DNA of 64,000 nucleotides from Cryobacterium algoricola (GTDB lineage Bacteria; Actinomycetota; Actinomycetes; Actinomycetales; Microbacteriaceae): the NCBI RefSeq assembly GCF_004402485.1, contig NZ_SOFG01000012.1, positions 1-64,000 on the forward strand. The letters are read 5' to 3'. The notes below the pieces were generated by a model that saw nothing but the letters and a program-made list of their open reading frames with translations, had not been told where the DNA came from and did not search any database. Both the position numbers and the translations under genes were made by a program. Below, piece after piece: positions 56,588 through 64,000 of this stretch (within the stretch, counting starts at the first letter, position 1; the number at the start of each line of letters is the position of its first letter).

Positions 56588-56667
56588 CCCGGGTTCAGCA
56601 GCTCCCGGGTTCAGCAGCTCCCGGATTCAGTAACTCCCGGGTTCAGTAACTCCCGGGTTCAATAACT
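56588..56667. repeat. Five 16-nt tandem units
   Basis: Five contiguous units phased from 56588: CCCGGGTTCAGCAGCT twice, then CCCGGATTCAGTAACT, CCCGGGTTCAGTAACT and CCCGGGTTCAATAACT. The last supplies the TGA stop of the minus-strand PCD-VOC gene (56659-56661). The array fills the gap to the gpx stop. Confidence 0.9.
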
Positions 56668-57321
56668 CGAGGTGCAGACGCAGAGCTCGTTGCCCTCGAC
56701 GTCGGCGAGCACCCACCACTCGGGGGCGTGCTCGTCGGTGAGCAGCGTGCCACCGGCCTCGACGATGGCGCGCACCCGCTCCTCGGCATCGTCGCCGGGC
56801 ACGTAGACGTCGAGATGGATACGATTCCGGTCGGTCCTGGCGATGTCCATGTGCTGGAACCAGACCCGGGGACCGTGTCCCCTCGGGTCGACGAGGTCGA
56901 TGTCGCCGTCAGCAGGCGACTCGACGTACCCGAGGCCGACCCGCCAGAACGGACGGATCACGTCGGCGTCCGTGCAGTCGATGGCGACGTCGTACCGGGC
57001 GGGCGTCACCGCCACGCCGTCCGCACCGAGCTCGTTCGCGAGCATCTGGATCTGCAGGGCGAGCCGGAGGTCGCGTTCCGTCACGCCGCCGAGGTCGTGC
57101 GAGCGGAGCCTGAACGACACAGTCCCGTAGCCGAGCTCGACGTCGGGGTGGTGCCCCGCGGCATCCGCTGCCTCGGCGACACGGTCGAGGAAGCGCACTG
57201 CCGAGGCGAAATCACTCGTGCGGTAACTCGCGTGCAGCGCTCCATCGAGGTGCACGAACGGGCCGCCCGCGAGCACGGGCCCGGTCTGCGCGGGACTCTG
57301 GATCGAACCGGTGGCGCTCAT
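56659..57321 (-). CDS. Pterin dehydratase-like domain fused to VOC domain
   Basis: 220 residues. The N-terminal half (about 25-105) has the full pterin-4a-carbinolamine dehydratase pattern: GHHPDVELGY, then His after nine residues and Asp after eight more. The C-terminal half (about 110-218) is a glyoxalase/VOC fold (ATP-independent metal or substrate-binding; RVWFQHMDIARTDRNRIHLDVYV). The same fusion is found in other actinobacteria; the reaction of the joined protein is not known. ATG at 57321 was chosen; the frame runs open to 57462. Confidence 0.85.
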   Translation of the reverse strand: MSATGSIQSPAQTGPVLAGGPFVHLDGALHASYRTSDFASAVRFLDRVAEAADAAGHHPDVELGYGTVSFRLRSHDLGGVTERDLRLALQIQMLANELGADGVAVTPARYDVAIDCTDADVIRPFWRVGLGYVESPADGDIDLVDPRGHGPRVWFQHMDIARTDRNRIHLDVYVPGDDAEERVRAIVEAGGTLLTDEHAPEWWVLADVEGNELCVCTSSY

Positions 57322-57485
57322 GCACCTCACTCTGCTCCGGCCCCCGCCGCCGGTCAAGGGAATGAGCGCTGCGAATGCCGTCGGGAAACACGGCGGTACG
57401 TCGGGAACCCCTCCCGACGCGTTCTTCACCGATGCACCATCGAGGGGCGAAATACTCATCACTGTGCCCTATTCTGCGCGCCTCT

Positions 57486-57504
57486 CGCATGCTAATCTCA
57501 TGCG
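57486..57504. promoter_or_regulatory. Dyad at the AsnC-type gene start, candidate autoregulatory site
   Basis: CGCATG-CTAATCT-CATGCG, 6-bp perfect arms, ending 2 nt before the ATG. Its centre contains TAATCT, a -10 candidate 8 nt from the ATG, so a bound regulator would block its own promoter. Confidence 0.55.
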
Positions 57505-57506
57505 TT

Positions 57507-58022
57507 ATGCACAGTCTGGACAGGGTCGACCTTCAACTCCTCCGCGCCCTCTGCGTGGAGCCGCGCAGCACCTTCGTCGCTCTCGCCCAGCGGCTGGGCT
57601 TGTCCAGGAATACCGTGCAGGCGCGGATGGCGCGCCTCGAGGAGTCCAACGCCTTCCTGGCCTTCGATCGCCGGATCAACCCGATCGCCCTCGGCCACCC
57701 GCTGACGGCGTTCATCCAGGTGCACCTCCAGCAGAAGAGACTCAGTCAGATCGTGGCCGAACTCACCCAGATCCCCGAGATCGTGCAGGCGCACGGCATG
57801 AGCGGGTCGACTGACCTGCTCGTCCTCGTGGTGTGCACGGATGCCGACGACCTGTTCCGCATCGACGGCACGATCCTCGCCTGCGAGGGCGTCGACCGCA
57901 CGGAGACCTCGCTCGCCATGGGCGAGCTGATCCCCTACCGGATCACCCCGTTGCTCGACCGGGTCACCCGGGAGCGCGGCCCGTCGAACCGCGCCGCCGG
58001 AGAGATCGACGACGAGGCCTGA
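57507..58022 (+). CDS. Lrp/AsnC-family transcriptional regulator
   Basis: 171 residues. The N-terminal helix-turn-helix (DRVDLQLLRALCVEPRSTFVALAQRLGLSRNTVQARMARLE) is followed by an AsnC/RAM ligand domain (FIQVHLQQKRL, VVCTDADDLFRID). The ATG at 57507 gives the standard short N-terminus; the frame is open to 57375. It is the nearest regulator to the hyc operon 137 nt downstream in the same direction. M. tuberculosis has an ArsR-type regulator (Rv0081) in that place. Confidence 0.92.
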   Translation: MHSLDRVDLQLLRALCVEPRSTFVALAQRLGLSRNTVQARMARLEESNAFLAFDRRINPIALGHPLTAFIQVHLQQKRLSQIVAELTQIPEIVQAHGMSGSTDLLVLVVCTDADDLFRIDGTILACEGVDRTETSLAMGELIPYRITPLLDRVTRERGPSNRAAGEIDDEA

Positions 58023-58098
58023 GCCTCCGGCACCCCGTCACGCCGACCGCGCCGCACCTGCCGCACATTCCGCACATTCCGCACTGTCCACAATCTAT

Positions 58099-58127
58099 TT
58101 GATAAATTCATCATATAGGTATATAAA
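58099..58127 (+). promoter_or_regulatory. Promoter of the hyc-like operon
   Basis: TTGATA (58099-58104), 17-nt spacer, TATAAA (58122-58127), close to consensus and in an AT-rich stretch that stands out from the window. TGATAAATTCATCA, a near-palindrome, covers the -35. The gene start is 33 nt past the -10. Short CGCACATTC repeats lie just upstream (about 58060-58085). Confidence 0.75.
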
Positions 58128-58159
58128 GAAGTAATGATGTTTAGTGGTGTTAACCCCCG

Positions 58160-58645
58160 GTGAGCGTCACCAGACTGACCTCCCTCATCCGTCGCAGCGG
58201 GCGGATCGCCGAGCCGGCCCCGCCGGCCCCCGCCCTCTTCCCCGGCGCCGGAATCTTCGGTGGCAGCATCCAGGTGCGGTTCATCAACGCCGGCGGCTGC
58301 AACGACTGCGCCCAGGAAGTGTCGAGCGCCTTCGGCCCCGTCTACGACGTCGAACGCTACGGTGTGCGGCTCGTCGCCTCGCCCCGGCATGCGGACGTGC
58401 TGTTGATCTGCGGCTCGGTGACCCGGAACATGATCGAGCCCCTCCGGCGCACCGTCGTCGCGACCCCCACCCCCCGCTTCGTCATCGCCGTCGGCGACTG
58501 CGCGATCACCGGCGGCGTCTTCGCGGCCGGCTACGGCGTCGCCGGCCCCGTCTCCGACTTCGTACACGTCGACCTCGCTGTCCCCGGCACTCCGCCGGAA
58601 CCGGCCGACATCGTCGCGACCCTCCGCCGGATGACCGGCCGATGA
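58160..58645 (+). CDS. NuoB/HycG-like subunit of membrane hydrogenase-like complex
   Basis: 161 residues, homologous in place and length to M. tuberculosis Rv0082. The NuoB-like fold normally holds one 4Fe-4S cluster with four cysteines. Here Cys47 and Cys50 (GGCNDC) and Cys113 (GDCAITGG) are present. The fourth position, normally in PGCPP, is Thr144 (VPGTPPEP). Start is GTG at 58160. It overlaps the next gene by 4 nt. Electron carrier between the (unseen) large subunit and an unknown partner, if the cluster still forms. Confidence 0.85.
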   Translation: MSVTRLTSLIRRSGRIAEPAPPAPALFPGAGIFGGSIQVRFINAGGCNDCAQEVSSAFGPVYDVERYGVRLVASPRHADVLLICGSVTRNMIEPLRRTVVATPTPRFVIAVGDCAITGGVFAAGYGVAGPVSDFVHVDLAVPGTPPEPADIVATLRRMTGR

Positions 58646-60660
58646 ACGCCGTCCAGTCCGGCCTCGTCGTCCAGGCCCTGCTCGCGCTCGCCGCCGTCGC
58701 GACGGGTCTGCTCCTCCCCATCGCCTGGCGCTCGCGCGTGACCGGTGCGCTCTGCGCCCTGCTCGGTGTCGCGGGCATCGTCACGGGGGCTGCGGCGCTC
58801 GGTGGGACGACCGGCGCCCTGACGATCCCGCTCGCCCTCCCGATCGACCCCCTCGTGCTCTCCCCCGACCGGCTCGGCGGCCTCTTCATGATCGTCGTCT
58901 CCGCGGTCGGCGCCCTCGTCTCCCTCTTCGGGATCGGCTCGGCGCGCGGCGCAGAGGCCTCCCGCACCTCCTGGGCGGCCATGGCCGTCTTCCTCTGCGG
59001 CATGCAGCTCGTCCCTGCCGCGACCGACGTCGTGTCCTTCCTGCTGCTCTGGGAGATCATGACCCTCGGCTCCACCGTGCTCCTCCTCGCCGACCATGCG
59101 ACCCGGAGCACCGTCTTCTCCGCCGCCATCTGGTACTCGGCGATGTCCCAGCTGAGCTTCTTCTTCGTGCTCGCCGGCTTCGGCGTGCTCGTCGCGGCCA
59201 CCGGCGGCACCGGCTTCCAGACGCTCGCCACCGTGCCGGCCGATTCCTTGCCGGCGAATCTCGCATTCGTGCTCCTCCTCCTCGGCTTCGGCGGCAAGGC
59301 GGAGCTCGTCCCGCTGCACGTCTGGGTGCCCCGGGTGCTGCCGGAGGCGCCGAGCCACGTCGCCGCGGCGATGAGCGGTGCGATGGTCAAGATCGGCGTC
59401 TACGGGGCGCTCCTCGTCTGCGTGCGCCTGCTGCCGTCTGGCCCGCCGTGGTGGGGCGTGCTCATCCTCGTGCTCGGCGGCGTCTCCGCCGTGTACGGAA
59501 TCCTGCAGGCCTCCGTCGCGAGCGACCTCAAGGTGCTGCTGGCCTACTCGACCACCGAGAACATGGGGCTCGTCTTCCTCGGCCTCGGGGCATCCGTGCT
59601 GCTGCGCAGCTACCACGCGACGGCCGCCGCCGACGCCGCGCTCGTCGCGGCCCTGCTGCTCATGGTGAGCCACGCCGCGTTTAAGACCACCCTCTTCCTC
59701 GGCGCCGGCGCCGTCCACCACGCCACCGGAGAGCTCAACCTCGATCGGCTCGGCGGCCTGGGCAAGCGGATGCCGTGGACGGCCGGCACGTTCGGCCTCG
59801 CCAGCCTCGGCGCGGCGTCGCTCCCGATCACGAGCGGCTTCGTCGCCGAGTGGATGCTGCTGCAATCGCTGATCCACGGCGCCCGGCTCGACGGGGAGGT
59901 CGTCTCCGTCGCCGCGTCGATCGCGATGCCGCTCGCCGTCGCCGTGCTCGCCCTCACCGCCGGCCTCGCCCTGCTCACCTTCGTCAAGGCATACGGCATC
60001 GCGTTCCTCGCGCGGCCGCGCTCCCGGAAGGCGAGCATCGCCCGCGAGGTGCCCTGGGTGATGCGCGTCCCGCTCGTGCTCGGCGCCCTCGCCGTCGTCG
60101 GCCTCGGGCTCGTTCCCGGACCGCTCGCCGCGGGAATCGCCGCGGTCGTCGGCCCCGGCATCGTTCCCGACGTGCACACCGTCGGCCTCGCCGGCGTGAG
60201 CTTCGCGGGCATCGACGCCGTGCTCGACCCGAGCACCCTCGTCATCCTCGCCGGACTCGTGCTCGTGCCGATCCTCGTGATCGTCGCCCTCGGCGCGCGG
60301 CGCCACCCCACCCGGGTCGACCCGCTGCCGTGGGCCGGCGGCGGCTCGAGGCTCCGGCCCCGGATGCAGTACACCGCGACCTCCTACGCCGAACCGCTCG
60401 TGCGGGTCTTCGACGACGTGCTGCGCCCGTCGCGGGACGTCGAGGTCACCCACGTCGGCGAGTCCCGGTACCTCGTCGAGAAGGTGCACGTCGAACAGAC
60501 CGTCTCCGACGTGATCGAGACCCGGCTCTACCGCCCGGTCCTGAACGCCGCCCAGCGCTTCGGCCTCGTGGCCCGCCGCGCCCAGGACGGCAGCATCCAT
60601 CGCTACCTCGGTTATTCGTTCGCCGCCCTGCTCATCGTGCTGATCGCGGTGTCGCTGTGA
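58642..60660 (+). CDS. HyfB/NuoL-like proton-pumping subunit
   Basis: 672 residues, about 15 membrane helices, Rv0083-like. The proton-conducting antiporter core carries the expected Glu and Lys positions (FLLLWEIMTLGS, GFGGKAELVPLHVWVPRVLPEAPSHVAA, LKVLLAYSTTENMGLVF, HAAFKTTLFLGAGAVH). Its cytosolic tail near the C-terminus ends in one more helix. It overlaps both neighbours (4 nt upstream; 1 nt downstream), so the operon is tightly coupled. Confidence 0.92.
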   Translation: MNAVQSGLVVQALLALAAVATGLLLPIAWRSRVTGALCALLGVAGIVTGAAALGGTTGALTIPLALPIDPLVLSPDRLGGLFMIVVSAVGALVSLFGIGSARGAEASRTSWAAMAVFLCGMQLVPAATDVVSFLLLWEIMTLGSTVLLLADHATRSTVFSAAIWYSAMSQLSFFFVLAGFGVLVAATGGTGFQTLATVPADSLPANLAFVLLLLGFGGKAELVPLHVWVPRVLPEAPSHVAAAMSGAMVKIGVYGALLVCVRLLPSGPPWWGVLILVLGGVSAVYGILQASVASDLKVLLAYSTTENMGLVFLGLGASVLLRSYHATAAADAALVAALLLMVSHAAFKTTLFLGAGAVHHATGELNLDRLGGLGKRMPWTAGTFGLASLGAASLPITSGFVAEWMLLQSLIHGARLDGEVVSVAASIAMPLAVAVLALTAGLALLTFVKAYGIAFLARPRSRKASIAREVPWVMRVPLVLGALAVVGLGLVPGPLAAGIAAVVGPGIVPDVHTVGLAGVSFAGIDAVLDPSTLVILAGLVLVPILVIVALGARRHPTRVDPLPWAGGGSRLRPRMQYTATSYAEPLVRVFDDVLRPSRDVEVTHVGESRYLVEKVHVEQTVSDVIETRLYRPVLNAAQRFGLVARRAQDGSIHRYLGYSFAALLIVLIAVSL

Positions 60661-61643
60661 TGCGCGTGGGCACGGCCGTCGAGCTGACCTGGGCGGGCAT
60701 CGGCGCCCCCATCCTGATGGCCGTGCTGCAACTCGCGCTCTTCGTCTTCCTGGCCCCGCTGCTCATCGGCGTGATCCGCCAGGTGCGCGCCCGGCTCGAA
60801 GGCCGCGCGGGCGCCGGGATCTGGCAGCCCTGGCGGGACGTGCGGAAGCTCCTCGCCAAGGAGCCCGTGCACGCCGCCGACTCGAGCTGGATGCTCACGG
60901 TCGGCCCGATCGTGCTCCTCGTCTCGAGCCTGCTGCTCTGCGTGCTGCTCCCCCTCGTCGGCACCCTCGCGCTCCCGCTCATCCCGAGCGACCTCTTCGT
61001 CATCGTGTCGGTGATGCTGATCGGCGTCGTGGCGCTCGCCCTCGTCGGCCTCGACGGCGGCACCGCGTTCGGCGGGATGGGCTCGAGCAGGCACATGACG
61101 GTCGCGGCCCTCGTCGAGCCGACCCTGCTGCTCTCGATCTACGCGCTCTCGATCCCGGCGGGCAGCTCGACACTGTCCCTGATCGTGCAGACCCGGCTGC
61201 AGACCCCCGCCGTGATCATCTCCCCGGTGAGCCTGCTCGCGATGGTCGCCCTCGCGATCGCGATCATGGCCGAGACGAGCCGGCTGCCCATCGACAACCC
61301 GTCCACCCACCTCGAGCTCACCATGCTGCACGAGGCCATGGTGCTCGAAAGTTCCGGGCGCGACCTGGCCTGGCTCGAGCTCGGGTCCTGGCTCAAGCTC
61401 GCCGCCCTGCTCGGCCTACTCGGCAACCTCATCGTGCCGTGGGGCGTGCTCACCGACTTCACCGTGCCCGGCCTGCTCCTCGGCGCCGTCGCCGTCGCGG
61501 CCAAGGTGCTCGCCCTGGGCACCGCGCTGAGCGTCGGCGAGGTCTTCCTCGCCAAGGCGCGCCTGTTCAGCGTGCCCGAGCTGCTCGCGGGGTCGTTCGC
61601 CCTCGCCCTGCTCGCCGTCACCGCTTCCTACCTGGTCGCTTAG
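60660..61643 (+). CDS. hycD: NuoH-like membrane subunit HycD
   Basis: 327 residues, eight helices, related to NuoH and Rv0084. Conserved cytosolic-loop residues appear in GRAGAGIWQPWRDVRKLLAKEPV and in AETSRLPIDNPSTHLELTMLHEAM, with the acidic residues that link quinone or cluster chemistry to proton movement. It begins at the TGA/ATG junction of the preceding gene. Confidence 0.92.
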   Translation: MRVGTAVELTWAGIGAPILMAVLQLALFVFLAPLLIGVIRQVRARLEGRAGAGIWQPWRDVRKLLAKEPVHAADSSWMLTVGPIVLLVSSLLLCVLLPLVGTLALPLIPSDLFVIVSVMLIGVVALALVGLDGGTAFGGMGSSRHMTVAALVEPTLLLSIYALSIPAGSSTLSLIVQTRLQTPAVIISPVSLLAMVALAIAIMAETSRLPIDNPSTHLELTMLHEAMVLESSGRDLAWLELGSWLKLAALLGLLGNLIVPWGVLTDFTVPGLLLGAVAVAAKVLALGTALSVGEVFLAKARLFSVPELLAGSFALALLAVTASYLVA

Positions 61644-61651
61644 GAGCATCC

Positions 61652-62308
61652 GTGTTCGAAACCACCTACCCGCAACTGATCGGCCTCTGCACCGGAACCC
61701 TGCTGCTCACGAGCGCGCTGATGGTCTGGCGGCATTCGATGCTCGCCTCGATCCGCCTGCTCGCCGTGCAGGGCTTCGCCCTTGCGGCGCTCGTCGCCGT
61801 GATCGGCGTGCAGAAGGGCGAGGTCGAGGTCATCCTCGTCGCCGTGCTCGTCCTGCTCGTCAAGGGCCTCGGGCTGCCGTGGGTGCTCGCCCACGAGTCG
61901 AAGGCGACGACCCGAACGGATGAGGCCCCGCGGCTCAACCCGACGGCCTCCCTCCTCACGGTCGCCCTGCTCACGATCCTCGCGTACGTGGTCTCGAGCC
62001 GGGTGCTCGCCAGGGACACCAGCATCTCCGCGCACGCCGCCCCGATCGGGCTCGCCATGGTGCTGATCGGCTTCCTCCTGCTCGTCACCCGCCGGCAGGC
62101 ACGCTCGCAGCTGATCGGCTTCCTCGTGCTCGACAACGGCATCGCGACCGTCGCCTTCCTCACCAGCGGGGGCGTCCCGCTCGTGCTCGAGCTCGGCATC
62201 TCCCTCGACGTGCTCCTCGTCGTGATGATCCTGTACGTCTTCGCAGGGCGGATGCACAACAAGTTCGGCAATACGGACATCGACCAGCTGAGAAAGTTGC
62301 ACGACTGA
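61652..62308 (+). CDS. hycP: HyfE-like membrane subunit HycP
   Basis: 218 residues with about six or seven helices, corresponding to Rv0085 and HyfE, a NuoK-like subunit. The GTG start has TAGGAG upstream. Typical segments are VQKGEVEVILVAVLVLLVKG and FLVLDNGIATVAFL. It shares one base with the next start. Confidence 0.9.
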   Translation: MFETTYPQLIGLCTGTLLLTSALMVWRHSMLASIRLLAVQGFALAALVAVIGVQKGEVEVILVAVLVLLVKGLGLPWVLAHESKATTRTDEAPRLNPTASLLTVALLTILAYVVSSRVLARDTSISAHAAPIGLAMVLIGFLLLVTRRQARSQLIGFLVLDNGIATVAFLTSGGVPLVLELGISLDVLLVVMILYVFAGRMHNKFGNTDIDQLRKLHD

Positions 62309-64000
62309 TGTCACAGTCCCTGTCCTTCGCCCTCTGGACCCCGCTCGCCCTCCCGGTGCTGTTCGCGCTCCTGAGCCTCACGGTGCCGTCTCCGCGGGTG
62401 CGCAGGCTCGGCCCGATCGCCTCGAGCCTGGCCGTGCTCGGTTCCGGCGTGATCCTCGACGTCGCCGTGCTGAACGACCAGGTGCCGACGTTCGGTGGCC
62501 TGCTCCGCGCCGACGCCCTCTCGGCGTACCTGCTCACGGTCGTCGGGGCCATCGGCCTCGTCGCGACCTGGGGCGGACTCGGCGGAAATGGACATTCCCA
62601 GACTCCCGCGCGGTGGGCCGGCTCCTACGACGGCCTCATCTCGGTGTTCCTCGCCGCCATGTCGCTCGCCGTCGTCGCGGACAATATCGGCCTGATGTGG
62701 GCATCGATCGAGGCGACGACGATCACGACCGCGTTCCTGGTCGGCGCGCACCGCACCGGCAAGTCGCTCGAGGCCTCCTGGAAGTACGTGATCCTCGGCT
62801 CCGTCGGCGTCGCGATCGCGCTGCTCGGCATCCTGCTGATCTACGCCGCCTCCCGGGCCACCGGCGAGGCGACGCTGTCCTGGCTCGTACTCAGCCAGCC
62901 CGGCCTGCCGCTCGACCCCGCCCTCGTCCGCGCGGGCGGCGCCCTCGCGGTGCTCGGCTTCGCCACCAAGGCCGGCCTCGCACCGATGCACAGCTGGCTG
63001 CCGGACGCCCACAGCCAGGCCCCCGCGCCGGTCTCCGGCCTGATGAGCGGCGTGCTGCTCGCGGTGGCCCTCTACGCGATCCTGCGGGTGCAGGCCATCA
63101 CCGACGCCGTGATCGGCCCGGACTTCCTCCGGGCGATGCTCAGCGTGGCTGGCCTGCTGTCGCTGTTCGTCGCCGCCGCCCTGCTGATCCGCCAGCGCGA
63201 CTTCAAGCGGATGCTCGCATACTCGAGCATCGAGCACATGGGCCTGATGGCGATCGGCGCGGCGGTCGGCGCCGCCGCCCTGCCGGCCGTGCTGCTCTAC
63301 ATGCTCGGCCACGGCCTCGTGAAGGCGACCCTGTTCGTCGTCTCCGGCCGGATCCTCGAGGTCGAGGGCACGCCGACGATCGCGAACGTGCGGGCGCTGC
63401 TCGTGCGCCGCCCGGGCCTCGCGATCCCGTGGCTCGTCGCGATGGCGGCCCTCGTCGGATTCCCCCCGTTCAGCATCTTCTTCTCCGAGGTCGGCATCAT
63501 CCTCGCCGGGTGGTCCGCCGGCATGGGCGTCGTCGTCGGCATCGCCCTCGTCCTCCTGCTGGTGATCTTCGCGAGCCTCACCCGGCTCACCGTCGCACTC
63601 ACCATCGGGTCCCCGCACGACGCGCTCGACCACACGCCGCCGACGCTGCCGGAGCACGCGACCGGGGAGGCGACTGCCCGGACCGGGCACCCGACCGCAC
63701 CGGGCGACGAGTCGGAGGCGGACCGCGCGGCCACGAATCTGTCCCGGCTCGAGGTGGAGGCCGGAATCGACGGCGCCGGCGCACCGGAGCCGTTCCCCAT
63801 GACCTCCAACATCCGCGTGGCCGCCCCGTTCCCCGACACCGTCGCCGTCCCGGTCGTCGACGTCGTGATCGCGCCGGACCGGTCGACCCACGGCCCGTTG
63901 CTCCCCCTCGTGCTCGCCCTCGCCACGTGCGCCGTCGTTCCCTTCATCGCGAACCCGGTCGGCGTGCTGCTCGTGCGTGCCGCCGCCGTACTGGGAGGAG
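62308..64000 (+). CDS. hycQ: HyfF-like antiporter subunit HycQ, 3' end off window
   Basis: 564 residues visible, cut by the window edge. A second NuoN/HyfF-type antiporter subunit (Rv0086-like), with about 12 helices and the motifs GFATKAGLAPMHSWLPDAHSQAP, FKRMLAYSSIEHMGLMAIG and LGHGLVKATLFVVSGR. An unusually long hydrophilic loop (about 435-527), rich in Asp, Glu, Ala, Thr and Pro, interrupts the C-terminal helices. M. tuberculosis HycQ is 488 residues in all, so this one is clearly longer. The large subunit HycE should follow outside the window. Confidence 0.9.
   Translation, partial: MSQSLSFALWTPLALPVLFALLSLTVPSPRVRRLGPIASSLAVLGSGVILDVAVLNDQVPTFGGLLRADALSAYLLTVVGAIGLVATWGGLGGNGHSQTPARWAGSYDGLISVFLAAMSLAVVADNIGLMWASIEATTITTAFLVGAHRTGKSLEASWKYVILGSVGVAIALLGILLIYAASRATGEATLSWLVLSQPGLPLDPALVRAGGALAVLGFATKAGLAPMHSWLPDAHSQAPAPVSGLMSGVLLAVALYAILRVQAITDAVIGPDFLRAMLSVAGLLSLFVAAALLIRQRDFKRMLAYSSIEHMGLMAIGAAVGAAALPAVLLYMLGHGLVKATLFVVSGRILEVEGTPTIANVRALLVRRPGLAIPWLVAMAALVGFPPFSIFFSEVGIILAGWSAGMGVVVGIALVLLLVIFASLTRLTVALTIGSPHDALDHTPPTLPEHATGEATARTGHPTAPGDESEADRAATNLSRLEVEAGIDGAGAPEPFPMTSNIRVAAPFPDTVAVPVVDVVIAPDRSTHGPLLPLVLALATCAVVPFIANPVGVLLVRAAAVLGG

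Noticed and set aside
58095-58115. FNR-like site TTGAT...ATCA before the hyc operon
   Set aside because: The spacer is 6 nt, not the 4 nt of an FNR/CRP-type site, so only a generic dyad is claimed.

Overview
This is a 64 kb piece of a high-GC (about 70% by eye) actinobacterial chromosome. The best guess for the family is Microbacteriaceae (Micrococcales). The evidence is the strong GC3 bias, the gene block dapA-rnj-ftsK-pgsA-cinA-clgR-DUF3046-recA-recX-miaB-miaA-dapF-hflX-lexA, a PriA-type HisA, an actinobacterial LexA box and many leaderless-looking starts. The genus cannot be named from the sequence alone. I saw no tRNA, rRNA, CRISPR array, insertion sequence or prophage.

Layout. 1-4052: the Lhr helicase, whose 3' end lies off the window. 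4102-8083: an SseB-like gene and the histidine genes priA, hisH, hisB and hisC. 8121-9622: a 16-nt tandem array, then the divergent SOS pair LysM protein/lexA. 9745-13303: metE and metF with unusual leaders. 13510-15725: hflX and a divergent rRNA-methyltransferase-like gene. 15804-26763: the conserved block dapF, miaA, miaB, recX, recA, DUF3046, clgR, cinA, pgsA, ftsK. 26870-29954: a three-gene MacAB-like exporter set between ftsK and the first RNase J. 30256-32938: rnj and dapA. 32987-42209: an accessory 9 kb region. 42237-47432: a TPR protein, dapB, GNAT, a histidine phosphatase, an M16 peptidase and an aldo/keto reductase. 47663-57321: prfC, a DUF222/HNH protein, an FMN reductase, a class A PBP, a second RNase J, a glutathione peroxidase and a PCD-VOC fusion. 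57507-64000: an AsnC-type regulator followed by a membrane hydrogenase-like (hyc) operon whose end lies off the window.

The most interesting region is 32987-42209, between dapA and dapB. It holds an exported GH26-like lipoprotein and a redox/stress set (thioredoxin-like, DUF4395, OsmC, TIGR01777). After an intrinsic terminator comes a four-gene operon: a secreted GH26-like domain fused to an OpgC-type membrane acyltransferase, a cellulose-synthase-like GT2 without a PilZ domain but with a large insert in its catalytic domain, a STAS anti-anti-sigma protein, and an RsbW-like HATPase. The last three are translationally coupled. I read this as a surface-polysaccharide synthesis, acylation and trimming system controlled by partner switching instead of c-di-GMP. 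Both GH26-like proteins also carry an EF-hand-like loop.

The second theme is the SOS circuit: LexA boxes lie at lexA/LysM and at recA. The third is the hyc operon, which has the gene order of M. tuberculosis Rv0082-Rv0087; its NuoB-like subunit has Thr where the fourth cluster cysteine is expected. The window also has two complete RNase J genes, several short tandem arrays directly after stop codons, and at least ten genes with a TANNNT box 6-7 nt before the start codon.
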